This document shows, in pieces, positions 24,921 to 34,161 of a stretch of DNA of 64,000 nt. This DNA comes from Microbacterium terregens. GTDB taxonomy: Bacteria; Pseudomonadota; Alphaproteobacteria; Sphingomonadales; Sphingomonadaceae. The DNA is taken from the NCBI RefSeq assembly GCF_027922045.1, contig NZ_BSEX01000024.1:62001-126000 (forward strand), read 5' to 3'. The position numbers and the translations under genes are program-made. Within the stretch, counting starts at the first letter, position 1, and each line of letters starts with the position of its first letter. The notes below the pieces were generated by a model. That model searched no databases. It saw only the letters and a list, made by a program, of their open reading frames with translations, and had not been told where the DNA came from.

Positions 24921-25957
24921 GGATCGCGATCGTCACCGACGCCTGGGCCCCGCAGGTGAACGGCGTCGTCCGCACTCTCGCCGCGACGATCGACGAATTG
25001 CGCCGACGCGGTCATACCGTGGAGACCGTGACCCCGGACGGGTTCGTCACTTGGGCGTGCCCCGGCTATCGCGAGATCCGCCTGGCATTTGGCCAGTCCT
25101 GGGCAGTGGCGCACCGGCTGGAGCAGTTCCGGCCCCAGGCGGTGCACATCGCCACCGAGGGGCCGCTCGGCTGGGGGGCGCGGCGCTGGTGCCTCGATCG
25201 CGGCCAGCGCTTCACCACCTCGTTCCACACCAACTTCCCCGACTATCTGGCGCTGCGGACGCATCTGCCGGCGCGATGCTTGTGGCCCGCATTCCGGCGG
25301 TTCCACCAGCCCTCCAGCGCCGTGCTGACCGCCACCCCATCCGTGTCCGCGCGGCTTGCGGCGCAAGGGATTCGCCATACCAAGCCGTGGTCCCGCGGCG
25401 TGGACCCGGCGATCTTCCGCCCTGGCGCCCCCCGATCGGCGCTGCGCCGCACGACCGGACCCGTGATGCTGCATGTCGGGCGTGTCGCCGTGGAGAAGAA
25501 CCTGGAGGCTTTCCTGGCGCTCGACCTTCCGGGAACCAAGCTGGTGGTCGGTGATGGTCCGGCGCGGCCGATGCTGGCGGCCCGCTATCCGGAAGCACGC
25601 TTCCTCGGCACGCTGCACGGGGCGGCGCTTGCGGAAGCCTATCGTGCGGCCGACGTGCTGGTCTTCCCCAGCCGCACCGACACGTTCGGCCTCGTGATGA
25701 TCGAGGCGCTGGCCTGCGGCACGCCGGTCGCCGCGTTCCCGGTCGAAGGGCCGATCGACATCCTGGGGCCGGAGGGCCGCGGTCTGGGTGGCCGGCGGAT
25801 CGGTGCGGTGGACCGGGACCTGGCAAGCGCGATCCGCATCGCGCTCACCGCAGACCGCGACGCCTGCGCAGCCGAAGGCCGGCGCTACGGGTGGTCGGCG
25901 TGCACCGACCAGTTCCTCGCCCACCTCGCCACCGAGCGGGAGGCACTGGCGGGCTAG
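24917..25957 (+). CDS. GT4-family glycosyltransferase, Agt-like (diacylglycerol glycosylation)
   Basis: A 346-residue GT-B glycosyltransferase. The N-terminal acceptor domain begins MRIAIVTDAWAPQVNGVVRT. The donor domain has HVGRVAVEKNLEAFL and the retaining E-x7-E region in SRTDTFGLVMIEALACGTPV. Its start overlaps the PlcP-like stop by four bases. In the known PlcP-Agt pairs the glycosyltransferase adds glucose or glucuronate to the diacylglycerol made by PlcP, replacing phospholipids with glycolipids. That role is inferred from context; sphingomonad glycosphingolipid synthesis is an alternative. Its stop shares a CTAG with the convergent DUF885 gene. Confidence 0.78.
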   Translation: MRIAIVTDAWAPQVNGVVRTLAATIDELRRRGHTVETVTPDGFVTWACPGYREIRLAFGQSWAVAHRLEQFRPQAVHIATEGPLGWGARRWCLDRGQRFTTSFHTNFPDYLALRTHLPARCLWPAFRRFHQPSSAVLTATPSVSARLAAQGIRHTKPWSRGVDPAIFRPGAPRSALRRTTGPVMLHVGRVAVEKNLEAFLALDLPGTKLVVGDGPARPMLAARYPEARFLGTLHGAALAEAYRAADVLVFPSRTDTFGLVMIEALACGTPVAAFPVEGPIDILGPEGRGLGGRRIGAVDRDLASAIRIALTADRDACAAEGRRYGWSACTDQFLAHLATEREALAG

Positions 25958-27717
25958 GCGTCGGGCGCGTTCGGGTTCTTGCCGCCACCCTGGATCCAGC
26001 GGTCGATCTCCTGCTCCAGCACCGGCAGCGGCACGGAGCCGAGCCCCAGCACCACGTCGTGGAACCAGCGCTGGTCGAACGCGGTGCCGAGCTGCCGCTC
26101 GGCGTCGGCGCGCTTGCGGCGCAGCGTCATCTCGCCAAGCTTGTAGGCGAGCGCCTGGCCCGGCCAGCTGATGTAGCGATCGACCTCGGTCTCGATCTCG
26201 TGCTGCGACAGGGCGGTATGCTGCGCGAGATAGGCGATCGCCTGCTCTCGGCTCCAGCCCTGGTGGTGGACGCCGGTATCGATCACCAGGCGGCACGCGC
26301 GCCACATCTCGTAGGAAAGCCGGCCGAAGTCCTCATAGGGCGTGCGGTAGATGCCCATCACGGTGCCGAGCCATTCGGTGTAAAGCCCCCAGCCTTCGCC
26401 ATAGCCGGAGAAATAGGTCTGGCGGCGAAAGGCGGGGCGGTCCGGTCCCTCCAGCGAGATCGCCGCCTGCAGGCTGTGCCCGGGATTGCATTCGTGCAGC
26501 GTCAGCGCCGGGATCTGGTAGAGGGGGCGCGACGGCAGGTCGTAGGTGTTCATCGAACACGCCTCCAGCCCGCCGCGACCGGCGGTGTAGAAGGGCGCGA
26601 TCGCGTCGGGCACCGGCACGATGGTGAAGCGGTAGCGCGGCAAGCGGCCGATGGTGTTCTTCAGCTGGCCGTCGACCCGCTTCGCGGCATAGGCGGACAC
26701 GCCGAGCAGCTCGTCCGGCGTGCGTGCGTAGAACTGCGGGTCGGTGCGCAGGAACTTCAGGAATTCGGCCATGCTTCCCTGGAAGCCGGCCGCCGCCTCG
26801 GTCTTCTCCATCTCCGCGCTGATCCGCGCGACTTCCTTCAGCCCCAGCGCATGGATCTGCTCGGCGGTGAGGTCCAGCGTCGTATATTCACGGATCTGCG
26901 CCTGGTAGAAGGACTTGCCGTCCGGCATCGCCTCTGCCGCCAGCGTGGTGCGGGTTTTCGGCAGATACTCGCTTCGGAAGAAGCGCAGCAGCCGATCATA
27001 GGCGGGCGCCACCTGGCCGGCGATCAGCGCGCGCGCTTCTTCGCGCAGCTTTGCCTGCTCGGCCGCCGGAATGCTCGACGGCATCGTCGCGAACGGCGCG
27101 TAGAAGGGGTTCTTCTCCACCCCTGCCACCGCATAGGCGGCGATCGAGGAATCGCGGCCGGCGAGCGTCACCCGCGGCACGCTGAAGCCACGCTTCAGGC
27201 CCGCCCGCATGTTGGCGATCTGCTCGTCGAAGTAGCGCGGGACGTCGCGCATGCGGCCGAGATAGCGCCGGTACTGCTCTGCACGGGCATAGGGCTGGCG
27301 CGCAGCCAGGCCGGACCAGAAATTGCTGTCCGCGTTGAGCGGCATTTCCCAGTGGCGGAACTTCTGGTTGGCGATGTTCGCCTCCAGCGTCGTGCGGAAG
27401 ACCGCAGCGTTGATCCGCTCCTCCGGCGAAAGCTCCGCCGCGGAAATCGCATCGAGTTCCCGGGCGATCCCCTGCCAATAGGTGAGCCGGCGTTGCTGGG
27501 TGGCGGCATCGACGTGGGGCAGGTGGTCGCCGCTCGCGCTCCAGCTGTCGTCCTCTGCAACGCGGGCAAATTCATTCTGCCGCCATGCCCACTCCTTTTC
27601 GTAGAGCTTCTGCAGTCGAGCGTCGGCAGCGCCGGTGCTCACGCTCGCCTGGGCAAACGCGGGCGCTGGCGCGAGCGGAACGAACGACAGCAGGATGGCA
27701 GAGGCAAGAAGGCGCAT
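25954..27717 (-). CDS. Secreted DUF885 family metallopeptidase-like protein
   Basis: A 587-residue DUF885 protein. The signal peptide ends APAFAQA near residue 23. The zinc-binding motif HECNPGH, near residue 405, is the HExxPGH form typical of this family, with SGYGEGWGLYTEWLG following about 30 residues later to provide a further ligand. The protein is probably periplasmic and helical, with carboxypeptidase-like action on small peptides inferred from family resemblance. ATG 27717 is chosen because the signal peptide starts there; the open frame continuing upstream lies in the oxygenase gene. It lies 35 bp downstream of the oxygenase pair and is co-directional with it. Confidence 0.88.
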   Translation of the reverse strand: MRLLASAILLSFVPLAPAPAFAQASVSTGAADARLQKLYEKEWAWRQNEFARVAEDDSWSASGDHLPHVDAATQQRRLTYWQGIARELDAISAAELSPEERINAAVFRTTLEANIANQKFRHWEMPLNADSNFWSGLAARQPYARAEQYRRYLGRMRDVPRYFDEQIANMRAGLKRGFSVPRVTLAGRDSSIAAYAVAGVEKNPFYAPFATMPSSIPAAEQAKLREEARALIAGQVAPAYDRLLRFFRSEYLPKTRTTLAAEAMPDGKSFYQAQIREYTTLDLTAEQIHALGLKEVARISAEMEKTEAAAGFQGSMAEFLKFLRTDPQFYARTPDELLGVSAYAAKRVDGQLKNTIGRLPRYRFTIVPVPDAIAPFYTAGRGGLEACSMNTYDLPSRPLYQIPALTLHECNPGHSLQAAISLEGPDRPAFRRQTYFSGYGEGWGLYTEWLGTVMGIYRTPYEDFGRLSYEMWRACRLVIDTGVHHQGWSREQAIAYLAQHTALSQHEIETEVDRYISWPGQALAYKLGEMTLRRKRADAERQLGTAFDQRWFHDVVLGLGSVPLPVLEQEIDRWIQGGGKNPNAPDA

Positions 27718-27752
27718 GGAGAGGCTTCCCGTTTTTCTGGAGTGGACGAAGG

Positions 27753-28487
27753 TCAGGCGCGCGGCGGACGGGAACGCAGCCAGCCGGTGATCGCATAGCG
27801 GCGGTACGCAGCCTCCGGTGCGACGCGGGAGACGCTGTGCAGCTGCGGAACGGCGAAGACATCCAGCGTGTTGAACCCCGGGGACATGCCGGTGACCGCG
27901 CCGCGTTCCTCGTGGAAGAGCAGCAGCCCGCCCCACTCGGTCCGCCATTGCGGCGTGAGGCCGAAGACATAGGCGGCATGCCGGTGCTTGCCGGATACCT
28001 CGTCCGTATGTCCGGTCAGGAAATCTCCTGGCGCATAGGCGGTCGCCTGCCCGTCCGCGAAGTCGATCGCCTCCGAGCCGGTGAGCTGGCGAAGACGGTA
28101 GCGCGCGGCCCCGCCCGACATCCAGCGGGTGAAGGCGGAAAGCTCCGGATCGCCCGCATTGCCGCCGCCATCGCCGTCTATCAGGCGAAGCGTCTCGTAG
28201 CGGTACTGGAAGCCAGACCGGGCGCCGGCCTGTACCGCCGCCTCCAGTGCCTGCATCTGCTCGGCAGACATGGCGGCGCGGGTGGCCCGATCGAGCTCGA
28301 ACAGCTTGTCGCCGCTGTTGACCAGCTGGCGCCAGTCCTCGCGCCGGCGCAACTCTGCGTGGAGCAACGCCGGCACCGGATCGGCGAGGAAGCCGTGGAT
28401 CCGGATGCGCCCGCGCGCGGCAAACTCTGCCGCGAGTGCCTCCCAATCGAGCGCCGGGTTGAGCTGGAGTCCTTCGAGCACGCTCAC
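27753..28487 (-). CDS. Fe(II)/2-oxoglutarate oxygenase, prolyl-hydroxylase-like (copy 1)
   Basis: A 244-residue dioxygenase. The iron-binding facial triad is visible: GHTDE gives His and Asp, QLHSVSRV gives the distal His, and the Arg of RRYAITGWL should bind 2-oxoglutarate. The block WRTEWGGLLLFHEE and FNTLDVF are typical of the PHD/OGFOD1-like group that hydroxylates prolines in proteins. It is cytoplasmic, with no signal peptide. ATG 28487 overlaps the stop of the related upstream oxygenase (ATGA), so both are probably made together. The 3' ends of the two genes share 22 identical bases, consistent with duplication. The substrate is unknown. Confidence 0.88.
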   Translation of the reverse strand: MSVLEGLQLNPALDWEALAAEFAARGRIRIHGFLADPVPALLHAELRRREDWRQLVNSGDKLFELDRATRAAMSAEQMQALEAAVQAGARSGFQYRYETLRLIDGDGGGNAGDPELSAFTRWMSGGAARYRLRQLTGSEAIDFADGQATAYAPGDFLTGHTDEVSGKHRHAAYVFGLTPQWRTEWGGLLLFHEERGAVTGMSPGFNTLDVFAVPQLHSVSRVAPEAAYRRYAITGWLRSRPPRA

Positions 28488-29224
28488 CGATCCCGGAACC
28501 AGCCGGTGATCGCATAGCGGCCCACCGGGGCGAAGGGAGGCACGTAGCTGACGTTGTGCCGCTGCGGCACGCGGAAGAGGTTCAAGCAGTTGAAGCGGGG
28601 TTTCATGCCCGCGATCACGTCGTCGTCATCGTCGTAGAACAGCAGATAGCCGCCCCAGTCGGGGCGCCATTCCCGGGCGAGGCTGAGGACATAGGCGACC
28701 TGCCGTCCCTCCTCGCCGGTGCCGCGGTCGTCGTGCATCGCGAGGAAGTTGTTGGGCGCGAAGAGCGTCGCCTGCGCATCCGCCTTGATGAGCGACGGCA
28801 TGCCGGTGATCGCCCGCACGAAACCGAGGAACTCGGGCGTGTTGATATATTCGAGGACCAGTTCCAGCGGATGCCCCGGCGCCCATTTACCCAGATAGGC
28901 GTCCAGCATCGGATACTGGCCGTAGATGAAGCCATAGTCCCCCTGCCCCACCCCGGCGCCGATCGACTGCCACAGGCGCCCGTGCTCGGTCCGCGGCATG
29001 GCACGCACCGCATCCGCGCGGACCGACTTCGGCGCCGATCCCGGCTCGCGATAGGCCAAACCGTACGGCGTCTGCCGCTGGATCACGTCGGCGAGCACAT
29101 CGGCTGAGCGAGGGGTGAGCAGGTTGCGCACCTGCAGGCGGCCGGTTCCGGCAAACTCCCGTGCAAGTGCCGCGACATCTTGCGCGGGGTTGAGATCGAA
29201 CAGCGGCAGGGGCTCGTTGGGCAT
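28484..29224 (-). CDS. Fe(II)/2-oxoglutarate oxygenase, prolyl-hydroxylase-like (copy 2)
   Basis: A 246-residue paralogue of the downstream oxygenase. The triad is His-Asp in AMHDDRG, distal His in PQRHNVSY and Arg in GRYAITGWF. It also has WRPDWGGYLLFYDDD and FNCLNLF. An aspartate run of five residues (YDDDDDV) sits between core strands. ATG 29224 is supported by GGAAGGTGG just upstream; the frame could open earlier at 29308 but without support. It is divergent from a TPR protein that carries a third, different oxygenase domain. A protein or peptide proline is the likely target by family, but this is not established. Confidence 0.88.
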   Translation of the reverse strand: MPNEPLPLFDLNPAQDVAALAREFAGTGRLQVRNLLTPRSADVLADVIQRQTPYGLAYREPGSAPKSVRADAVRAMPRTEHGRLWQSIGAGVGQGDYGFIYGQYPMLDAYLGKWAPGHPLELVLEYINTPEFLGFVRAITGMPSLIKADAQATLFAPNNFLAMHDDRGTGEEGRQVAYVLSLAREWRPDWGGYLLFYDDDDDVIAGMKPRFNCLNLFRVPQRHNVSYVPPFAPVGRYAITGWFRDR

Positions 29225-29325
29225 GCCGCCACCTTCCGGGGTCGGAGCCGAACATTCAAGCGCTTGTGTTCGTTCGCGGACGAAGTCCTGCTGGACAGGC
29301 GGGAGCAAAGCTTAAACCATGCGCC

Positions 29326-31098
29326 ATGGACAGCAGACTTCTCCAGCGACTTGCGCGCGCTGAATCGGCATTTCGGACAGGCGATCTGAACGGCGCGCGC
29401 GCTGAACTGGAACCGGTGATCGCGCAGGAGAGCGCACCGGCGGCAGCCTTTCATCTGATGGCGCTCATCGCGCGGCGGCAAGACCGACTTGCGGATGCCA
29501 GCGACTTCTTTCGCCAGGCGCTGGCGCGCGCGCCGCAGGACGGGCAGATCAACAACAATTACGCGAACTTCTGTGCGCACGCGGGCGATGTCGAGGCGGC
29601 GCTTCGGCATTATTCGGTTGCCGCAGGAGGCTCTGGAAAGGCGCGCATCGACGCGCTGGTGAACCGCGCCGTGCTTCGACAGCAACTTCAGCAGCTGGAC
29701 GAAGCGCTGGCCGATGTGGATGCGGCGCTGGCCTTGGACCCGCGGGCGGCGAACGCGCACAGCATCCGCGGCACCATCCTGCGCGACCACGACCGGCTCG
29801 ACGAAGCCGCGGCGGCATTCGACCAGGCGCTGTCGCTCGAGCCGGCGCGGCCGACCGCCTTACGAGGGCGCGCGCGTGTCGCCCTGGAACGCGGGGAGGC
29901 GGATGCGGCGGCGCGGTTTCGTCACTGCGCGACGGCGGGTGCGGCCGGGCCGGACGTGCTGCTGGGACTGGCCAATGCGCTGGAGGCGGATGGCGATCCG
30001 GGCGGGATGGCGTTGCTGGAGGACGCTGTGATCCGGGTGCCCGAGTGGGTGGAAGCGCATGAGGAGCTTGCCCGCATGCGTTCCGAAGCCGGCCTCGCCG
30101 ATCGCCTGACCGAAAGCCACGAGGCGGCGCTCGCGCGGGTTCCGGAGAGCATCGCGCTGCACCAGTCCCGCTGGCGCCTGCTGCATCGCGCGGGCCGGCA
30201 CATGGAGGCGCTGGCAGCGCTGGAGGCGGCGCGAAGCACGCTTGGGCAGCGTCCGGAATGGCTGCTGGAGGAAGCCGATCTGGCGATCGAGGCGCGCGAT
30301 CTGGATCGGGCGCACCGCGTGCTTGATGCCCTGCCGGACGCCGAAGAGACGCTGATGCCGCGGGCGCGGTGCGCATTGACGCAGGGAGACGCGCAGCTCG
30401 CCGCGCGGCTGCTGGAGCGACATGTCGCGGCGGATGGCGCAAGCGTGGCAGGCTGGGCCTTCCTGGATCTGGCATGGCGGCTACTGGACGACCCGCGCCA
30501 CCAATGGCTGAGCGGGCAGCCCGGCCTATACGCACCCCGGCAGCTCGCCATTGACGTGGCCGAGCTGGCGCAACTGGCGGACCTCTTGCGGGACCTGCAT
30601 CGAAGCCGGGCGCACCCGGTGGGGCAGTCGCTGCGCGGCGGGACCCAGACGCGCGGGCGTCTGCTTGCCCGGACCGAGCCGCAGCTACGCCGGCTGAAGG
30701 CGCTGTTGCTGGAGGCGATCACGGCCCATATGGCCGCACTTCCCCCGGCAGATCCGCGCCATCCGCTGCTCCGCCACCGGGAGACTTCTCCCCGTTTGGC
30801 CGGATCCTGGTCGGTACGATTGCGCGGTGCGGGCTTTCACGTCAGCCACATCCATCCGCGCGGGGTGCTGAGCTCCGCCTTGTATGTGAGTGTCCCGGTC
30901 GATCTCGATCGCGCCGCACGCGAGGGGTGGCTGGAGATCGGGCGCCCGCCGGACGCGGCGAACCTTCCGCTGGGGCCGCTCGCCCAGTTCGAGCCGCAGC
31001 CGGGACAATTGGTGCTGTTCCCGAGCAATCTGTTCCACGGCACCCGACCCTTCTCCAGCGGAGAGCGGCTGACCGTGGCCTTCGACGTGTTCTTCTAA
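29326..31098 (+). CDS. TPR protein fused to a C-terminal 2OG-Fe(II) oxygenase domain
   Basis: A 590-residue cytoplasmic protein. Residues 1 to about 380 are tetratricopeptide-type helical repeats; typical blocks are ADASDFFRQALARAPQD, ALADVDAALALDPRAANAH and EAAAAFDQALSLEPARP. The last 190 residues form an oxygenase of the putative 2OG-Fe(II) type, with SHIHPRGVLSSALYVSVP supplying the first His, LVLFPSNLFHGTRPF the distal His, and a closing RLTVAFDVFF. The usual HxD is seen here as HIHP, so the acidic ligand should be checked. TPRs probably recruit a protein substrate. It is divergent from the two single-domain oxygenases. A weak hairpin follows the stop. Confidence 0.85.
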   Translation: MDSRLLQRLARAESAFRTGDLNGARAELEPVIAQESAPAAAFHLMALIARRQDRLADASDFFRQALARAPQDGQINNNYANFCAHAGDVEAALRHYSVAAGGSGKARIDALVNRAVLRQQLQQLDEALADVDAALALDPRAANAHSIRGTILRDHDRLDEAAAAFDQALSLEPARPTALRGRARVALERGEADAAARFRHCATAGAAGPDVLLGLANALEADGDPGGMALLEDAVIRVPEWVEAHEELARMRSEAGLADRLTESHEAALARVPESIALHQSRWRLLHRAGRHMEALAALEAARSTLGQRPEWLLEEADLAIEARDLDRAHRVLDALPDAEETLMPRARCALTQGDAQLAARLLERHVAADGASVAGWAFLDLAWRLLDDPRHQWLSGQPGLYAPRQLAIDVAELAQLADLLRDLHRSRAHPVGQSLRGGTQTRGRLLARTEPQLRRLKALLLEAITAHMAALPPADPRHPLLRHRETSPRLAGSWSVRLRGAGFHVSHIHPRGVLSSALYVSVPVDLDRAAREGWLEIGRPPDAANLPLGPLAQFEPQPGQLVLFPSNLFHGTRPFSSGERLTVAFDVFF

Positions 31099-31112
31099 GC
31101 CGGACAAGGAAA

Positions 31113-31136
31113 TGGCCCGAGGTTTCCCCCGGGCCA
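31113..31136. terminator. Possible bidirectional terminator between convergent genes
   Basis: TGGCCCG (31113-31119) and CGGGCCA (31130-31136) form a seven-base-pair stem with a ten-base loop, between the convergent TPR-oxygenase and TonB-receptor stops. No good U-tract follows on either strand, so efficiency is uncertain. Confidence 0.55.
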
Positions 31137-31164
31137 CACCGTTCTGCTTGGTCGCGCGAGCGCG

Positions 31165-34161
31165 TCAGAAGCGGAAGCGAACCGCCGCGTAGAAGTCGCG
31201 ACCCAGCACGTCATAGACGCCCGGATAGGTGTTCGCCTGTTCCTGATCGTCGCCGATCAGCTGCGGCTTCACATTGCCGACGTTGTTGACACCGAAGCTG
31301 AAGTTGTAGGTGTCGGTCAGGTCGAACGAGAAGGCGAGGTCGATGTAGTTCTTCGCCTTGAGCTTCGGCACGGCCAGCTCTGCCGGATCGACGTCCGCGT
31401 TGGCGATCGAGTCCGCCTTGACGCTGGACAGGTACCGCCAACGCAGGCTGGCGGTCATCGGCCCATCGATGAGCGACAGGCGCGACGACCACTTGTACTT
31501 CGACTGCGGGGTGCCGCAGTAGTTGGCACCGAAGTAGCCGGCGCAGGTATAGGGCGCCTCGCCGACCACCGGAGCGAACTCGTTCTTCTCCGTCCAGGTA
31601 CCCTGGAAAAAGGCGTTGAGCTTGCTCTCGGCCCCGAACAGACCGAAGCCCAGCGTCTGGGTGTAGTCCGCCGAAAGGTCGATACCCGAAGTCTTGAGGC
31701 TCGCCGCGTTGGCATTCACCGCCGTGACGAAGCTCGGATTCTGGATCGTGCCGTCCTCGTTGCGGGCGATCGCCTGGCAGTAGATGCTGTTCACGTCTCG
31801 GAAGACGTTATAGCAAAGGTTCAGGATGCCGCCGACGCCGCCGCCCAGCGAGGTGACGACATTGTCGACCTTGATGTGGAAATAGTCGGCAGTCAGGTGG
31901 AAGCCCGGCAGGAAGCGGGGCGCCAGGATGACGCCAGCGGTGTAGGTATCGCTGACTTCTTCCTGAAGGTTCGGGTTACCGCCGAACACGCCCTCGATCT
32001 GGCTAGCAGGCTGCAGCGACGTGCCGGAGCCCACCGCACCGGCGGGAACGCCGGTGGCGGTGCAGATGGCGACGAGCCCGGCGTCGTTCTGCGCACCCGG
32101 CGTTGCGCACGGATCGGTCGCGCCCGGAAAGCCGTTCGACAGGCCGCCGAAGAGCTCGGCCACGTTCGGCGCACGCACCGCCCGCGAATACTGGCCCCGG
32201 AAGGTGATGTCCCGGATCGGCGCCCACTGCGCACCGCCCGTGTAGGTCCAGACGCCACCGACGCCGCCCAGCGAATAATCCGAATAGCGGAACGCGCCGT
32301 TCAGTTCGAGACGCTCTGCGAACGGCATGCCGCCCAGCAGCGGAACCCGAAGTTCGCCGAACACTTCCTTGACGTTGTAGCCGCCGGCGGTCGGATCACC
32401 GCCGTTGAAGCCCACGACATCGCCCGAGGACAGCGCCTGATCGGGGATGAACTGGCTTTCCACCGAGCGATATTCGGCGCCCAGTGCGAAGCCGACGTCG
32501 CCGCCACCCAGACCGAAATCGAACAGCGAACCCGAGATGGATGCCTGCGCCACCTGCAGCTCGGAAATATCCGTGTTCTGCGTCGTGATCGAGATCGCGG
32601 CGATCTCCTCGGCCGAGATCAGGCCCGGGCCGAAGATGTTGAGGCGGTTCGCCAGCAGTTCGGCCGCAAATGCGGAGCGCGAGATGTTGCCGTACTGGAT
32701 GTTCGAGTTCCGGGTACGGGCGTAGCTGTAATAGGCGTCATACTTGATGTCGCCGGTCACCGCGCCCGTGGTGCCGATCAGCACGCGGAACGCGTTGCGA
32801 TCGTCGAGCGCCTGACGCGAGGAAACCGCGTTGGTGCGCGACGCGAGCGCGACGTTGACCACGCCCGGGTTGCCGTAGCGCGCCGTGCCGCCGGCCGCGA
32901 TCAGCGCTGCGTCGATGGCAGCTTCCTGCGCATCGATGGCAGCCAGCGACGAGGCATCCGCCGCCGAGAGGAACGGGTTGTCCAGCGCAATGCCGAACGT
33001 GCCGCTGATCGGCGTCGCCGCCAGCTCGTTCTGAACGCGGTTGTTGACGAACGACACCTCCAGATACGGGTTGAACCACTCGTTCACCTCGTAGTTGGCG
33101 TAGGCGCCCAGCATCCAGCGTTCTTGCGGAACCTGGAGCAGGTTGTCCGGCGCGTAGTTGTAGTAGTCGTCGGTCGTGAACGGGCGCGAAGTGTTCGGGC
33201 CGGTGTAATATTGACCAAGCGTACCGTTCGCCGACAGCGAACCCGCGCCGCGGGTGAAGTTCGTGCCGCCGGCGCAGGTCGCGCCGGTGCCACCCACGCA
33301 GACCGTCGACGGGTTCACGTAGAAGCGGCCGTTCGGGACCGACGGGCTGCCCAGCGGCACCAGGCTGGTGCCGTCGTCGCCCAGGGCAACAGCCGAGAAG
33401 TCGCGTGCTCCCTGGAAGATCGCGCCGCGCTGGTAATACTCACCATAAGCCGTGATGTGGCCGCGACCCTCGTCGAAGTCGGTGCCCATCGCGAGGTAGG
33501 TGTCCCAACGACGGCCATCGCCTTCGCCGGTGATGCTGTACTGGCTGCCGGCTTCAACGCCGTTGATGTCGTTGCGGAGGCGGAAGTTGACCACGCCCGC
33601 AATCGCGTCCGAGCCATACACGGCCGAGGCGCCGCCAGTGACGACGTCGACGCCGTCAATCAGAAACGCCGGGATCGTGTTGAGATCGACCACCTGCGAG
33701 GTGTCATAGAACATGTAGCGCCGGCCGTTGACCAGCACCAGGTTCCGGTTGGAGCCGAGACCGCGCAGGTTCAGCGTCGCGACGCCGCCACCAGGGTTGT
33801 TCGAGAATCCGGTCGATCCGGGAATGACCTGCGGCAGCGTGTTCATTACGCTTTCGACGTTCACTGCGCCGGAAAGCTTGAACTCTTCCTGGGAAACGAC
33901 TGCGAGCGGGCTGTCGGAAGTCAGATCGCGGCGTGCAATACGCGATCCCGTAACAACGATCGTACCCTGGTTTTCGTCAACACTCTGGTTCGGCTCGCCG
34001 CTGCCGGTCGGTACGGCGCTGATGCCGACATTCTGCGAGGTTGAGGTGCTTTCCTGAGGCGCATCCTGCGCGAAAGCAGGAAAGCCGAGTGTAGCGGCGA
34101 TCAATACCAAAGGTGCGGCGCCGGCGCGCAGCGCCAGGCGGCGTCCACGATTGCGATTCAT
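31165..34161 (-). CDS. Large TonB-dependent receptor (about 1000 residues)
   Basis: A 998-residue receptor with a signal peptide ending PAFAQDA near residue 32, a low-complexity Ser/Gln/Glu segment, the TonB-box-like GTIVVTGSRIARRDL near residue 67, a plug (LNLRGLGSNRNLVLVNGRR, VDVVTGGASAVYGSDAIAGVVNF) and a barrel ending AVRFRF. The size and the ALGAEYR and ADYFHIKVDN blocks are typical of the sphingomonad receptors for oligosaccharides, peptides or other larger ligands rather than simple siderophores. It is convergent with the TPR-oxygenase gene and divergent from the secreted protein and S10 peptidase genes. The substrate cannot be read from sequence; peptides are suggested by neighbouring peptidases. 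Confidence 0.92.
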   Translation of the reverse strand: MNRNRGRRLALRAGAAPLVLIAATLGFPAFAQDAPQESTSTSQNVGISAVPTGSGEPNQSVDENQGTIVVTGSRIARRDLTSDSPLAVVSQEEFKLSGAVNVESVMNTLPQVIPGSTGFSNNPGGGVATLNLRGLGSNRNLVLVNGRRYMFYDTSQVVDLNTIPAFLIDGVDVVTGGASAVYGSDAIAGVVNFRLRNDINGVEAGSQYSITGEGDGRRWDTYLAMGTDFDEGRGHITAYGEYYQRGAIFQGARDFSAVALGDDGTSLVPLGSPSVPNGRFYVNPSTVCVGGTGATCAGGTNFTRGAGSLSANGTLGQYYTGPNTSRPFTTDDYYNYAPDNLLQVPQERWMLGAYANYEVNEWFNPYLEVSFVNNRVQNELAATPISGTFGIALDNPFLSAADASSLAAIDAQEAAIDAALIAAGGTARYGNPGVVNVALASRTNAVSSRQALDDRNAFRVLIGTTGAVTGDIKYDAYYSYARTRNSNIQYGNISRSAFAAELLANRLNIFGPGLISAEEIAAISITTQNTDISELQVAQASISGSLFDFGLGGGDVGFALGAEYRSVESQFIPDQALSSGDVVGFNGGDPTAGGYNVKEVFGELRVPLLGGMPFAERLELNGAFRYSDYSLGGVGGVWTYTGGAQWAPIRDITFRGQYSRAVRAPNVAELFGGLSNGFPGATDPCATPGAQNDAGLVAICTATGVPAGAVGSGTSLQPASQIEGVFGGNPNLQEEVSDTYTAGVILAPRFLPGFHLTADYFHIKVDNVVTSLGGGVGGILNLCYNVFRDVNSIYCQAIARNEDGTIQNPSFVTAVNANAASLKTSGIDLSADYTQTLGFGLFGAESKLNAFFQGTWTEKNEFAPVVGEAPYTCAGYFGANYCGTPQSKYKWSSRLSLIDGPMTASLRWRYLSSVKADSIANADVDPAELAVPKLKAKNYIDLAFSFDLTDTYNFSFGVNNVGNVKPQLIGDDQEQANTYPGVYDVLGRDFYAAVRFRF

